Shown: positions 47,413 to 59,355 of the stretch, piece after piece | Numbering within the stretch: the stretch's first letter is position 1 | How the letters are laid out: every line of letters begins with the position of its first letter | Source: Odiellus spinosus | Lineage: Eukaryota; Arthropoda; Arachnida; Opiliones; Phalangiidae | DNA length: 64,000 nucleotides | NCBI GenBank assembly: GCA_963920705.1 | Contig: OY987231.1 | Coordinates: 7,557,424 to 7,621,423, forward strand | Direction of reading: 5' to 3' | Program-made: the position numbers and the translations under genes | Notes under the pieces: model-generated | Databases searched by the model: none | Told to the model about the DNA's origin: nothing | Seen by the model: only the letters and a program-made list of their open reading frames with translations

Positions 47413-49860
47413 AACCAGTACTACGTTAGTCTTGAGTATATATTTTAAGACTTTCCTTTTAGCGAGTTTTAGTTTTTACGAAAACATAAAGAAGTAAATA
47501 GCTTCACCGTCCGTCGCGAGTTTGGTACAAAAATATTGGCTTTAAAAGCTGTTTTGGACGATCAATTTTGGGTTATATAGAGGCGTGGGAGTGGCATGGT
47601 TGAAGCCATCTATTTGTCGGGATACGTTCCTAGCTCCCGGGCTTCCCCCATCTCATTTCCCTTTCATATATTGAAAATCGGTTTAAATTTTCATCACGTT
47701 TAAAGCTAAGCACCCCTTTTTATCTTTAAACGATATTTACGAAGTATAGCGTAGGTTTATACGCGCTGCAAATTTCAAATCGTGCCCAAATTTCGGTAGC
47801 GAAGCGTTGTTAGAAGGTTCGTATTCCCACGCTTTCATAAACCCGATGTTTTAGAAGAAATTTAGTTATTTCCAAGATTGCAAACTGCGTATATATATGG
47901 CTCGCGGGAAACTTTGGTAATGGATGGATGGATGGAAAAGGGCGGGAAAATTCAGCATCTATATCCCTATAGCTCCCCGGCTTCCTCATGCAGAATCCTC
48001 TTTCAAAGGAGATGATGAACAAAACGAGCGCGAGAGGGAAGGGAAATTGCTAGGCAGCCTTGGTTTCGCTAGAATCTTTCTCCGAGAATGAAGTAATGTT
48101 ACGTATATTCAATTTCTACCTTGAAAGGGTCGTAATTTCGCGTTGAAACAACGCTTTTTCTATTGTACTTTATGTAGAATCTTATATTGTAATTGTCTAT
48201 CGGTAGATATGGTCGTATTTTTGATAAATCCGCTTTCTCTAGGCCTTTGTAAGCGTTAACTGTAGACATAAGTTGAACGTATAGTTATATAGGAAAGGTT
48301 GGGGATGATTTTATATATAGAAGGCTATAGGGAATAAAAGCCCCGCCAAAATGGTCAGACTCCCGCCAAGATCGTATACGACAGTAGTATACTGTAGAAT
48401 GAACACGTGTGCCTACAGGGGGGATCTGTTGGTTGCGATATTAAAGACAATAATATTGTTGCGTAAAAGATTTTAACGTTTTCCTCTACTTTTAGTCTAT
48501 TTTTTTGGGTTAAAACGCTTTGCAAGTAAAGAATAAATATATATCAACAGATAAAATTTTTCTTTGAATCAATCCATTGCTCCAATTAAATTTTTTAAGG
48601 GATCTTTAAATTTGAATATCAATTAAAATTACAAAATGATTTTAATTCAATTCCTAAATTTGCAGATTCTTAAATGTTTACTTTAATTAATTACATTAAT
48701 TTTCCTTTTCACCCTTTCTTTATATATAATCATTATAATTAAATGTAAAAACTTCACTTTAAATCTCACGTATTTTTAAGACTATAAAAGTTTAAACCAC
48801 GATAAAAAATATATTTTAGAACTCCGTCCCAATTTTCAAATCTGTTATTTGAAATAAATCTACAATAAAAAAAAAAAAAAAAAAAAAAACGAGTGTGAAA
48901 TCAATTGGAAATATTGATGGTTTCTATAAAACTATTGAAGCATTTTATAAATATGTAAATATCATTTTTATATTGTTAAATTTATGCCTCATTTGGTTAT
49001 GGTAACGCCATTTTAAAAACAATTAAACCGAGAAATGCAAAATTAAAAAAATAAATAATTAAAAAATACTAAAGTATAACTTATTCAAAGAGAGTTGACA
49101 ACGTAACGAAATGTTGAGGCGAATTGTTACGCAATGTTAATACTCGTAACAAAAAGTAGTTCGTTAACAACTTCTCTCGAATGAAGCCTAGTTTTTAATT
49201 ACATTACGACAAATTTATTATTATTATTATATTTTTTTAGTTTTGCGCGGTTCAATATGGGTGGCCTAATTTGGCCCTCTTAAGAATTTCGAGAGATAAT
49301 TACAACTCCTGTTTTTTTTTTTTTGTTGATTTTTTTTTTCGTTCGAAGATTATAATTGTGATTGCAATTATTTAATTATCAATCTATATAAGCCTTTATT
49401 CCTATACGGATTTGATTAGATTTTAAGCCGTTTCTATTTATAGGGTTTAATTAGCTCGTGATTAAATAATACGTTCCTATAATTGTTATCTTTAAATGAC
49501 GGAATATCTTTTTTGAATGAAATAATAAGAGATATTTGATTTAATCTAATATAAGTGGGTGTATAAATTTTTACGGTCATTGTAGATAGTTATTTGGGTT
49601 ATTTTTCCGTTTAAATATTTATTTGATCGTCTGGTTGTGATATTTATTTGTTATTTTATAGTTTTTTGTCCTCGTTTTTGGTATTAATGTATTAATTTTG
49701 TAATAATTATTACAAAATAAATTAACTAATTACTACAAAATAAATTATTATTACAAAATAAATAAATTATTACAAAATAAATCAACTAATTATTACAAAA
49801 CAAATCAAATAATTATTAGAAAATAAATCAACTAAAATGATTCAAAAAAAATATATAGAT
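47413..49860. other. Unassigned AT-rich region
   Basis: No gene or clear repeat family is seen. It includes a poly-A tract (48,868-48,889), a TGGA microsatellite (47,921-47,935) and a run of TTACAAAATAAATT-type words at 49,690-49,830. The 70-codon minus frame 47810-48022 lacks support. Confidence 0.35.
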
Positions 49861-50004
49861 AAATGTCATAGAAAAAGTTACAGCAACAGTTCAAATACAT
49901 ATTTTATAATCGCCGAAATACCACGTCATCGCTACGGTCGCGTGATTACGCTATGTAAGGTAGCTTTCGCGCGGTCGTTTTCGTAAAAGTACTTTAATCA
50001 AGGT

Positions 50005-50130
50005 GGCCACAGATCTGGAAAACCTGGAAAAGTCAGGGAATCTCAAAATTGGTCTAAAAAGTCAGGGAAAAGTCAGGGAATTTTAAAATTGTCCAAAGGT
50101 CAGGGAAAAGTCGGGGAATTTTCATATTAT
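50005..50130. repeat. GTCAGGGAA-family fragment
   Basis: GGAAAAGTCAGGGAATCTCA and AGTCAGGGAAAAGTCAGGG words resemble the starts of the elements at 26,965 and 55,989. The rest of the element is missing. Confidence 0.6.
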
Positions 50131-51054
50131 CCTAAAATAAAATTGTGGAATCGCATAGTATGGATTCAGTTAGACCAAGGAGGCTTCCATAAATATGTGT
50201 AAAAATTTATTATATGGGATCAATTTTGAATATTGCGTTTTAATAAATATGATAAAACTAAAAATATAATCCATATGAATTCAAAAACAAATGGTGAGAG
50301 CCTCACTTTAATTCATTTAATAATATTAAAATTAATCTTAAACCTAAATTTATATTAATTTGACTCGATCCTTACTCCATATTTCACCTTTTGCTCTTAA
50401 AGCACCCCACACCGAATTCGGGAATATAAACCCCCCATTTAAACCGTGATAAATCAAAAAAACTCGCTTGATTAATTTTCATTCTAGCGTCGAAATATTC
50501 CAAAAATTTTGCATCCCATCTCCAACTATTCTATATTCCCCCCAATTCCAACCGCGTTAACACTGACTACTTTAATATCAATTATGTTTTACATTGCGTA
50601 TAAGTCCGCTTAACCTTTTTTCATGGTGCATTTATTACTGCACGCATTAACATCCACAATTCTCATCATACTATAAACTAGATTCAGTTCCCCGTAACCC
50701 CGTTTACTCGTATATTCGATAATAACATGAGAAAGAAGCCAATTTTCCATACATAAACCGGTTTATATTATAGAAATTCGGGTATCTTCCAAGATTGAAA
50801 CCTAATATTTATCGCGCTGTTCGCTCGGAATTTTATATAGGGAAGAAAAGACCCTAACCTAGGAGTATAAATATAAGAACCAATCACCCTTCGTAAAGAT
50901 ACCGAAGGTCTATAAAATTCTTTCGTTCAAATGAAGTTAGTCGCAATGAAACGATAATAAATTAGCGAGATTATAATAGTTAAAGATGAATAACAAAACC
51001 TGTTGTTCATAAGCATCCTCTAACGGCTAAAAAAAAACCACGGACGTTCTCCCT

Positions 51055-51520
51055 ATCTCCATTGGAGCTCTGAATCGAATAATGAATAATAACTTGGCTT
51101 TTTTCAAATATTTTAATCTCGGATAAATTGTTTGATATTATAAAGCCCCAAAGTATATAAACAGACGCGTATTAAATGGATACGAATTAGTCCCGGAGAT
51201 AAAATTTAAGCTTGATTAATAAACAAAATTACGCGTTTATAGGAACTTATAATGCCAAGATAGAAATATGCCGTTTCACGAAATCCATGTAGAATGAAAT
51301 ATAATTATTACATTTTAATCTAAATTGAAAGGAACAGCGACTAAATCACTACATTCTAACATCGAGATCTCAATTTGGGTTAAAATCCTCGAAGAAACTC
51401 GATTTTCAAATTTTGTTATCGGCGAATGAATAACTCGTATAACTGGGATACGTTAACTCGAATAATGAATATTTTTTTCACGAACGGATAATCCGATTGA
51501 CATTCACGATTCAATTATCA
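51055..51520 (+). repeat. Dispersed family C repeat, plus-strand copy
   Basis: AAATGGATACGAATTA, CGGAGATAAAATTTAAGCTT, AACAGCGACTAAATCACTAC and ATCGGCGAATGAATAACTCG occur in the same order as at 54,770-55,346. Confidence 0.75.
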
Positions 51521-52059
51521 TCATCTCCATTTATCTAAAGCAGCCACGGACAATGTTTTGTTAGTTCCTATATTTGTCTTGCACTGTTTGTGCCGTTAGA
51601 GGACAATTATGAACGCCAAATGTAGTTAGTAATCTTTATATATTAATTGTCTTATAGACCTACCACCGTTCCAAACTTGAGCCATATCCATTGGATAGTT
51701 TTTAATTAAACAATTAAGCAGACATTGAGAGATAGGATTAAAAAGCCCTTTACACATTAGCTCGTTTACAGGTGTCGTCGCGTATAACGCGAGCCAATCA
51801 GAATTCACGTCACGCGCTAAAACGATATTGGGCACGCTTTTATGAATATTTCGCGCCTTTTAATTACATTCTCACCTCTAAAAAGCGATAGAGAAAAATG
51901 TAGGAAAAATGAATAATAATTTAAACCAAGGGTTAGTGTTTTTTTTACTACTACCTATCTTTAAATTCGAGTTAGAATGGGTAGGAAATGAAAACCCACC
52001 TTGAATTCGTATATAGAGCTCTGTATATTGGGTCTTTACTAAGAAAGAGCGGAAGCGGA

Positions 52060-52496
52060 AGCGCACAGGCTAGCGGATATAGAGAAAAGAAGCGCGAGAG
52101 GTAAAGAGGAGGGTTAAAACGGAGTGCTGTAGGGAAGTGTAAGAGGGGGGAGAGGTGGTGGGAAAACGCGCTAGCGCCACCAAACGCCCAACTATACTGG
52201 CGCGATCGCCAGGCATAACATCGACAGAGTTACACAACATCGGAGAGGCTGAAAATTTGCCGGCGTTATAACGTTATAGGAAAAGAAATATATATTCTTC
52301 TTTATCTAGAGTTAGCATCGTTGAGATTGTATAGTGTCTAGCGGGGGTAGTTTTTGTCCTTTTTGGTTTGGTTCGATATTGGACGAAGATAAGGCGTACT
52401 AGAACAAAAATGACATTGAAGATTTATTTGACTGGATAAGTGAATTTTAAACGGGATTTTTTTCGTTTTCTTCTCTCGATATTGTTTCGCGATAAT
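52060..52496 (+). promoter_or_regulatory. Possible promoter/leader for the 52.5-kb exon
   Basis: 52,060-52,260 is purine- and CG-richer than its surroundings (for example AGAAAGAGCGGAAGCGGAAG and ACTGGCGCGATCGCCAGG, the latter a short palindrome at about 52,195-52,213). It stands in an otherwise AT-rich region just upstream of a candidate first coding exon. A promoter role is inference from composition and position only. Confidence 0.35.
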
Positions 52497-52612
52497 ATGG
52501 AAGCCTTTCGTCGAAGGCATAATTCTTTTCGCGATACGACCACTTCGAGTCGTAAGGCGTCATTGACGTCATCAACATCGTCGCAGCAACCAAAACGAAG
52601 GTTTTCCGTATG
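52497..52612 (+). CDS. Candidate orphan first coding exon (Arg/Ser-rich N-terminus)
   Basis: ATG in a good context (aatATGG) opens 38 codons plus two bases, ending at GTATG|GTAAATAT, a good donor; the frame closes immediately after it. The peptide begins MEAFRRRHNSFRDTTTSSRK and continues with serine/threonine-rich sequence ending PKRRFSV. It contains three basophilic-kinase-type sites (RRRHNS, RKAS, RRFS). Codon use is mixed and not AT-driven, unlike the surrounding DNA. I do not recognise the protein and found no second exon downstream. It could be the first exon of an unknown gene, an alternative start of the upstream Rap-GEF, or chance. Confidence 0.45.
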
Positions 52613-53079
52613 GTAAATATACCAATACTTAATGTTATTGTCAATTTTCGTCGACTGTTCTTTGATTTAATTAATTTTTAGTTCAGTTATTTATTTTTTG
52701 GGTTGTTTTTTTCGCGTTTTAATTGCGATGGTGGTGTCTTCAAAGTTCAAAGAGGGGCCCTTTTTCATAAGGGTTTTATGGAAATTGAATTGACGTAGAT
52801 TGGTGGCATTAAAATTGGCTTTTTCAACTGATAAAGACACTAATAATATTTTTAATTTTGAAAAGATAACAGTTGCGTACGAAATTTGAACTGACAGATT
52901 ATAAGCTCGTAACTGATATTTGACCATTATCTGAAAATTTCGTATAAGTTTTTTTTTTTTTAATTGCAAATATTAATGGGCCTAATTATGTTTTTGTTTT
53001 AAACATTCCAATGAAGAAATACATCTGAAGTTTAATCTGTTTCTTATATATACATTTATTCTATAATTTCTACCTGATT

Positions 53080-53210
53080 GAATAGATCAGGTTGCAGCGA
53101 GGGGCCCGACACTCTTGAATTCGCTGTACACCTGAGTTCACTTAGTTCAGCTTTGTTAGTGCAAAGAGTTCAAACATTTTGTACACCCGAGTTCGCGAAT
53201 GTCAGCCCCC
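53080..53210 (+). repeat. Dispersed repeat with GTACACC-GAGTTC words, copy 1
   Basis: CTTTGTTAGTGCAAAGAGTT and CAAACATTTTGTACACCCGA recur with few changes at 62,820-63,000. The open frames of 90 and 68 codons here share the string VQRVQTFCTPEF because of this repeat, not because they are genes. Confidence 0.7.
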
Positions 53211-53574
53211 TTGGGTTGCAGTTGGAAGCACCGATGAGATTCGCGTGTAATGATTTCACAATTAAAGGCGGAACTTTCACGAAAAAGACCGCGCGCGAGA
53301 ATCAACTGTATGCTCTATATAATAGCCACGCGACAATATTGATGACGTAATATCGCTCGGAATTTTTGTTTCCATTTGGAAATATCTTTAACAACCGTGA
53401 CAAATATGATATCACGTCATTCCATACATTAACAGATAGACAACTTCTATTATGTCCTCCAAATTAAGCCGCTTTCACACTAAAGATTTCGTTACCTTTG
53501 TGTATATTCAAATTGTAAAATTTTGAGGTCAACCGCGTATTCGTTACGAAATGGAATTTCTTCTTGCTCTATGC

Positions 53575-53765
53575 CTATTAGAGCAGTTCCTATTATAGCG
53601 CAGTTTCCCAAAATGACAGTTTTCAAAATCGCAGTTCCTGAAAGCGCAGATCCCAAAAACGCAGATCCCAAAATCAAGTTCCTGAAAGCTCAGATCCCAA
53701 AATTGCAGTTTTCCAAAAGCGCAGTTTCCAAATTGCGGAGGTTCAGATTCTTAAAAGCACAGATA
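53575..53765. repeat. Degenerate GCGCAG-type tandem repeat
   Basis: About ten irregular units of the form GCAGTTCCTGAAAGCGCAGA and ATCCCAAAA. They are related in wording to the foldback minisatellites at 30.5 and 60.8 kb (GCGCAGTT next to CCCAAAA or CCATTT). Confidence 0.6.
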
Positions 53766-54769
53766 GCCTCATTTTTCAAAAACCTAAATATTGCATATTT
53801 GGTAATTTTCTCTTAAAATTGGTTAGCTCCCCATCAACGTATGACCGTTAGTCGTTTTATACCAATTCTCAAGATGGGATTAAAAAAAACATTTTAGGAT
53901 AGACATAGCGTTTGTGGGAACCATCAAAGCTGTTTCTAAAACGATTTCAAAGTGTTTAGTGTGATCGTAGCTTTAATATCGAAAGATTTTAAAGATTTTC
54001 AACGTATTATGGGATTCTAATTAGTTTGAATTAATATTATGATACGATATGACGTCATTTTATACGTGTATACCATTTGATAGGTTCGTAAATATTTGAC
54101 ACAGATATATCTGAAAGAATTTAATAATACGCCTTGACGAAGGGAGCAGAGTTATATAGGGATAGACCTTGATTATTTAATAAATATGACAGTGGGAAGT
54201 TGTACGTATCAATTGCACCAACCAATTTAAGCCTATTTAAAATCTTTCCTCAATCGTCACACCGATAAAACTAGTCTCGATTTTTTTTCTCTCTCTCCAA
54301 TTTCGAAACGCGCTGTATATATAATAAATTCAATTAAATTTAATTGAAAGAACGATTTAATTTAACAATAGAAAGAATTTAAAAAAAGGTCCAAGGTTGA
54401 TCAATTAATATCTCGAAAGTTATTTTGGTACTTAGATATTATTTGCGGTTTCAAGCTTATTGATTTAGTTCAGTTCAGTTCTAACAACAAATATAATTTA
54501 TGAAACTCTTGAATGTGAACTTTAATTCCGAGATGTCAAATTGGTTTCCCCTAAACTCCTCCCTAGCGTGTTCATCTCGCAAAACATGTGTCAGCCCAAT
54601 TATGAAACACGGTTTACAAATACTTTAGTTCTAATAAAGCTAGATATGTGATTTTTTTTTCCAGTATGAAATATGATTCTTGAGACACATTTCTAAACCT
54701 CTTTTAAACCTCTTTTTATTTTTGGTAATCTTCATTTTCCCTAAGGTTATATCGAATGGCAACTCTGAA

Positions 54770-55346
54770 CGGCCTGACGCCAAATATAAATAGAGCTCTT
54801 AATATAATGAATAACTTAGGATATCCATTGATAACTAGGCTTTTAATCACGGATAAATTTTTAATATAAACACCCCAAATTGTATAAACAGACGTGTATC
54901 AAATGGATACGAATTATCCGGAGATAAAATTTTAAGCTTCATTAATAAACAAACTACGCGTTTATTCAAACGGATAACGCGAAAATAAACATATGACGTT
55001 TCTCGAAATCCGTGTGGAATGAAATATAATAATTATAATTTTAATATAAATTGAAAGGAACAGCGACTAAATCACTACATTTTAACTTCAAAATCTCAAT
55101 TTAGGTTAAAATTCGCGAAGAAACTCGAGTTTAAAATTGTTCTTATCGGCGAATGAATAACTCGTATAACTCGTATCAATTTCCTTTAACAATGAGTACG
55201 AATAAAAAGTTTGCCGTTACATTTAGGTATACGTTAACTCGAATAAGAAATGGATACATTTTCGCGAACGGGTAATATCTGATTGACATTCACGATGGTC
55301 TTATTCAATTAACAAAAATTATACGAATTTCGAGCTCTATTTTGGG
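54770..55346 (+). repeat. Dispersed family C repeat, longest copy
   Basis: This is the most complete copy, about 580 bp. It starts near ATAAATAGAGCTCTTAATATA and ends near CGAATTTCGAGCTCTATTTTG. The two ends form a short inverted repeat (AGAGCTC / GAGCTCT), which suggests it is a MITE. It matches 51,055-51,520 directly and 45,700-45,975 in reverse. Confidence 0.75.
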
Positions 55347-55988
55347 TAATACCGTACTAACTAACGTAAGTCTAGCAAACTATAGCTCCTTTTCCATAAA
55401 AATAATCGATCTATATTTGCATATTAAACGCGTTAATATATGGATCGTCTCCTTTAAAGGTCATATATATAAAAATGCACTGGGGTATATGATATTAAGG
55501 TATATATCGCCTAGAAAAACAAAACCTGGTATGAAAACGCGATTTAAAGCTAAAACCGTGCCTTATTCGACGTCTCCTGGGGGGAGGGGGTCTTAGGCTT
55601 GACTGAAAGCTAATCAAAATCTCGCCGAAACCCTTTTCCTTCCTGTATACCTTGTTACGACCTTAGAAAGGTGCGAAAAGAAGCTATTAAATCTCGCGGG
55701 AAAACCTATTTGGGTGTTCCTATCTATATATGACTATAGTATATGTAAAAATCCACCCGCCTTAATAAGGAGTCCAAGGTAACGTTCGGGAAAAACGTAA
55801 TATAAAATTGTCGAGTATATGTTTACTTATTACCAAGGCTTAGCTGGAATATTTCTCGGGGGAAAAGCTAGGGGTTAAATGTATCAAAAATAGTATATGC
55901 TTCGTAATTACCGCGGAATAATCGTTAATACCGTGTGAAACTAATCCCAACAATTATAGTTTCAAATCTAAATCGGGAAACTTAACTA

Positions 55989-56433
55989 GCATGGTTCGTA
56001 CACGACCTGGCAAATTTGGAAAAGTCAGGGAAATTGGAAACTTTCCCAAAAGGTCAGGAAAAGTCTGGGAATTTGAAATTGTACCAAAAGGTCAGGGAAA
56101 AGTCAGAGAATTTGAAAATGACCCCAAATGCTCAGAGAAATTATATTGTCAAGGAACTGTTTATGATTGGTTGACCAATTAATTGTAACATAATTATTTT
56201 AAACTGAAAATATTTGCCTAAAGGTTAAAATGTTTTCTCGTATTCTTAGTAAACTATCCTGACCCTGATTGATAAACTATGTCAAATAAATAGTGGGAAT
56301 TGCCAAGAGCTCGCTCGTAAGAATAAATTGATGAAAAATATTCAAATTGTTTAGGGAAATCATTTAGAAATGGTCAGGGAAAACCTGGAAAAGTCAGGGA
56401 AATTAACTACGAAATTGTTCTTACGAACCCTGG
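55989..56433. mobile_element. GTCAGGGAA-family element, copy 3, with ends visible
   Basis: The ends are CATGGTTCGTACACGACCTGG and, mirrored, CTTACGAACCCTGG. CTAG lies directly outside on both sides. The core TATGATTGGTTGACCAATTA lies at about 56,160. The 63-codon frame at 55991-56182 is repeat translation. Confidence 0.7.
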
Positions 56434-57223
56434 CTAGAAAATCTTTAAAAATGGTATGCTTTCGAAAGATTTTCAAAATAAAATCACGACTTCCAAATGG
56501 AATTTGAATAGAGTTTCATCAATTTGTTTCTTGGTTAAATGTCACTAAAGCCTCGTTCATACATCAGGACTTCGAAATGGAATTTGAAAAATGTAACTAA
56601 AGCCTCGTTCATACTTGAGGGCAAAATCGGCTCCGAAAGCGGTACTCGGCGTTTTCCATTTGTCCATGGTTCACACGCTAAAAAGGCGGTAATTTTGAAT
56701 AATTACTCAATTTATAACTCTTTGCTGAATTATTTATAACAGAAATAATCATTTTAATCTTCCTTGTTTAAGATTTGTTAACAAATATGTCTCGTTATTT
56801 TTTGGCGGTTTGAACCGAAGCCACTTGGATTTGCAAATAGCTTCCCGAACTAACACGAACTGCATGATTTGTTTTGATAACCACTTATAGAAATCGAAGC
56901 GGATTTAGGTTTATGTCTTTATCCCGAAGGTTTATCCACTTGGCCGTAAAATCTGTACACCAAGATTACTTTTATATTACGTAACTGATTACAGTAGCCT
57001 TTGGTAGTGCTAAATGCGTAGTGAGTTACGTGATTCTTTTATTAAAATCAGAGTTGCATGTTTTTACACCGAATACGTATACTAGCCCCTTATGTAAACT
57101 GGGTCTCTTCATAACGGGTTGTGGATTTTTACCATACGCCTATATGAAGGTTGGTATAAAGTGTGTATATTCAATACCTCGCAGCTGTTAACGACAATAG
57201 ACTTATTGGACTGTAGGTATTAA

Positions 57224-57559
57224 CAGAAGCCGATGAAACCCTCCTTTGAAGTCTACTACTCCAATGTTCTATATAGCGCTCCTCTCTGTATGGGTAAAAT
57301 TCACAATTTTACGAGTTAGAAGGGGTCCTACTTCATCCCCCCTGTCTACGGAAAATTGGAAATTCTCTCTCTCCACAAACGACGACGTTTTTGGACGAAC
57401 TCCAAGGCTGCTAGAGATATTCGCTCGACGAACTCCCGCTCCGAAAACATATACCGTTAGGAGGCGTACGAATCGCGCCTTTTGAGAATAACCCATACAG
57501 AGAGGGGTAGACAAGACCCGGGAGTAATAGACTTCAAAGGAGGGTTTCATCGGCTTCTG
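57224..57559. mobile_element. 336-bp hAT-like MITE (CAGAAGCCG family), copy 1
   Basis: The terminal inverted repeats CAGAAGCCGATGAAACCCTC and mirror are followed inward by CTTTGAAGTCTA / TAGACTTCAAAG. GTATTAA flanks both sides (57217-57223 and 57560-57566). Internal words CTCTCTGTATGGGT and CCCATACAGAGAG form a second mirrored pair. Frames on both strands here are not genes. Confidence 0.88.
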
Positions 57560-59214
57560 GTATTAAGCTTGGGAATATTGTCGATACTGCAGGCAAAAAT
57601 TGAGGATTTCTTTTATTATACCAAAATATCCCTACATATAGTTTCGTAATGTTGAAGGACAAGTCTCTTGCATTGTTTTAGAGCGTGCTTTAGTTAATAT
57701 AATATAATAGAAAAGCTTTTTTTTTTATTGTAAAGTTACTACGTTACTGTTTTTGCTCGAAGATCTGTGAATTATATTTCATATATTTTGTTGTATTTGA
57801 TGACGAAGAATGTGAGAAAATGTGATTAATGAAAAGTAGGTCCTTCTGGATTAAGTGTTTTCACGAAAAAGACCGCGCCAAACCAATATCCGTATCACCC
57901 TATTTTCCAGTAAATGTCAAAGGGAATGTAATACCATCTTCAGGCGAGGCGTAAGTAGCTGTGGTTTAATCAGATTTTACCGAGGTTTACGTCTCTCAGT
58001 TCAATAAACTTTGGTTAATTTTGATTAAATCTCGGTTAAATCTGATTAAACCGCGGCTAAATACCCCTCGAAGGGTATAACGGTTTTAGGCAAAAATATT
58101 GTTACGACTTTAGCTAAACATCAAATCGTAGTTTGCTATATTTTGTTGTCCTTACGCTAAAAAGGCATCGAGTCTTTGAATCGACTTAGACTGATCCATC
58201 CAGGTGTCCTTTATTTGTGTCGGGAGAAGAGCAGGGAATTATCTATTTTGTTGTTTATCAATTTCACTAATTGGTTCCTATTTTCGAGACTTTGTTCATT
58301 ATTTCCACCCAATATCGCTTGAGTATTTGACTAATTTCATTTTTATTTGAGGCGTTTTTGGTTGGGGCACTTGTGCACGAGGGGCTAATTACTCTCGGAT
58401 TACGCGTAATCATTTTAGCACCGTTAAAAGCAAGGATTTTAAAGATTAAACGTAATCGCTTTAGTACAGTCATACAACCTGTACACTGTCTTGCAATTCT
58501 TTCCAAAATAGACTAGCATTTTTTTTTCTAAAATTAACTTATTAAAAACAACATTAGTCTGTTTTTTGAAAACCTTTTATTGATTTCTAGCGTAATCTAT
58601 CTTTAATCTTGATTTAAAGGTCAATTTAGATGAGACCGACCCTTTAATATTGATTTCGTTGAAGCTGACTTTGTTTTCCATCGTTCTTGTTAGCTTTTGG
58701 GGTCATTTACGTGACACGGTACATACGTAAAACGCGCGTATACAGCCTTTGCTTGTTGCACGCTTCGAATATGACGAGTACCTTTTTATGCAAAGTTAAA
58801 GGTCTATATAGCTTAGAATACTATTTTAACTTGAAGGGGAAATAACTGGAACCTAAGGTTTTTTAAATGTTGAAAATACTGGATGTCCAATGGTTTTTCA
58901 CGAAAGTAGGTTATTTCAAGGTTTATTTAGACAATGCGTTTTCTGTTGCCATACTTCAATATGTACGTCTTTAGAATCAATATTGAGGAACATTACAAAA
59001 AACGAGCGATTCAAGATTCTGTCTCAGTTTTGCCGTTTTATAATCTCCTCTATAATTGAAAGAGAGTTAATTGAGGTTTATATATTAGCTTAATTTAGTT
59101 TTAATTAACGGATTATATGGTACTATCAAAAACCCGTGAAAAGTCACGGGACACATAGAATGCAAGATTTTGAAGCTGAAATTTCTCGAATAGAATTTTT
59201 TTTTTAATTAACTT

Positions 59215-59310
59215 TATAGAATTTTCTAGAATGTTCTAGAATTTTCTAGGATGTTCTAGAGTTTTCTAGGATGTTCTAGAATTTTTCTGAATTTTCTAGA
59301 GTTTTGTAAA
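59215..59310. repeat. Short HSE-like array preceding the main one
   Basis: TTCTAGAATGTTCTAGAATT, then GGA and GAG variants, continue in 5-bp phase. One stretch gives five consecutive good pentamers, TTC-TA-GAA-TG-TTC-TA-GAA-TT-TTC. Confidence 0.85.
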
Positions 59311-59355
59311 GAATGTTATTATAAAGTTTGGTTTTTTTCAATATTTTTATTTTTT

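Noticed and set aside
57246-57550. Paired frames on opposite strands, also at 61975-62272
   Set aside because: They coincide exactly with two copies of a hAT-like MITE; the frames are not preserved between the copies.
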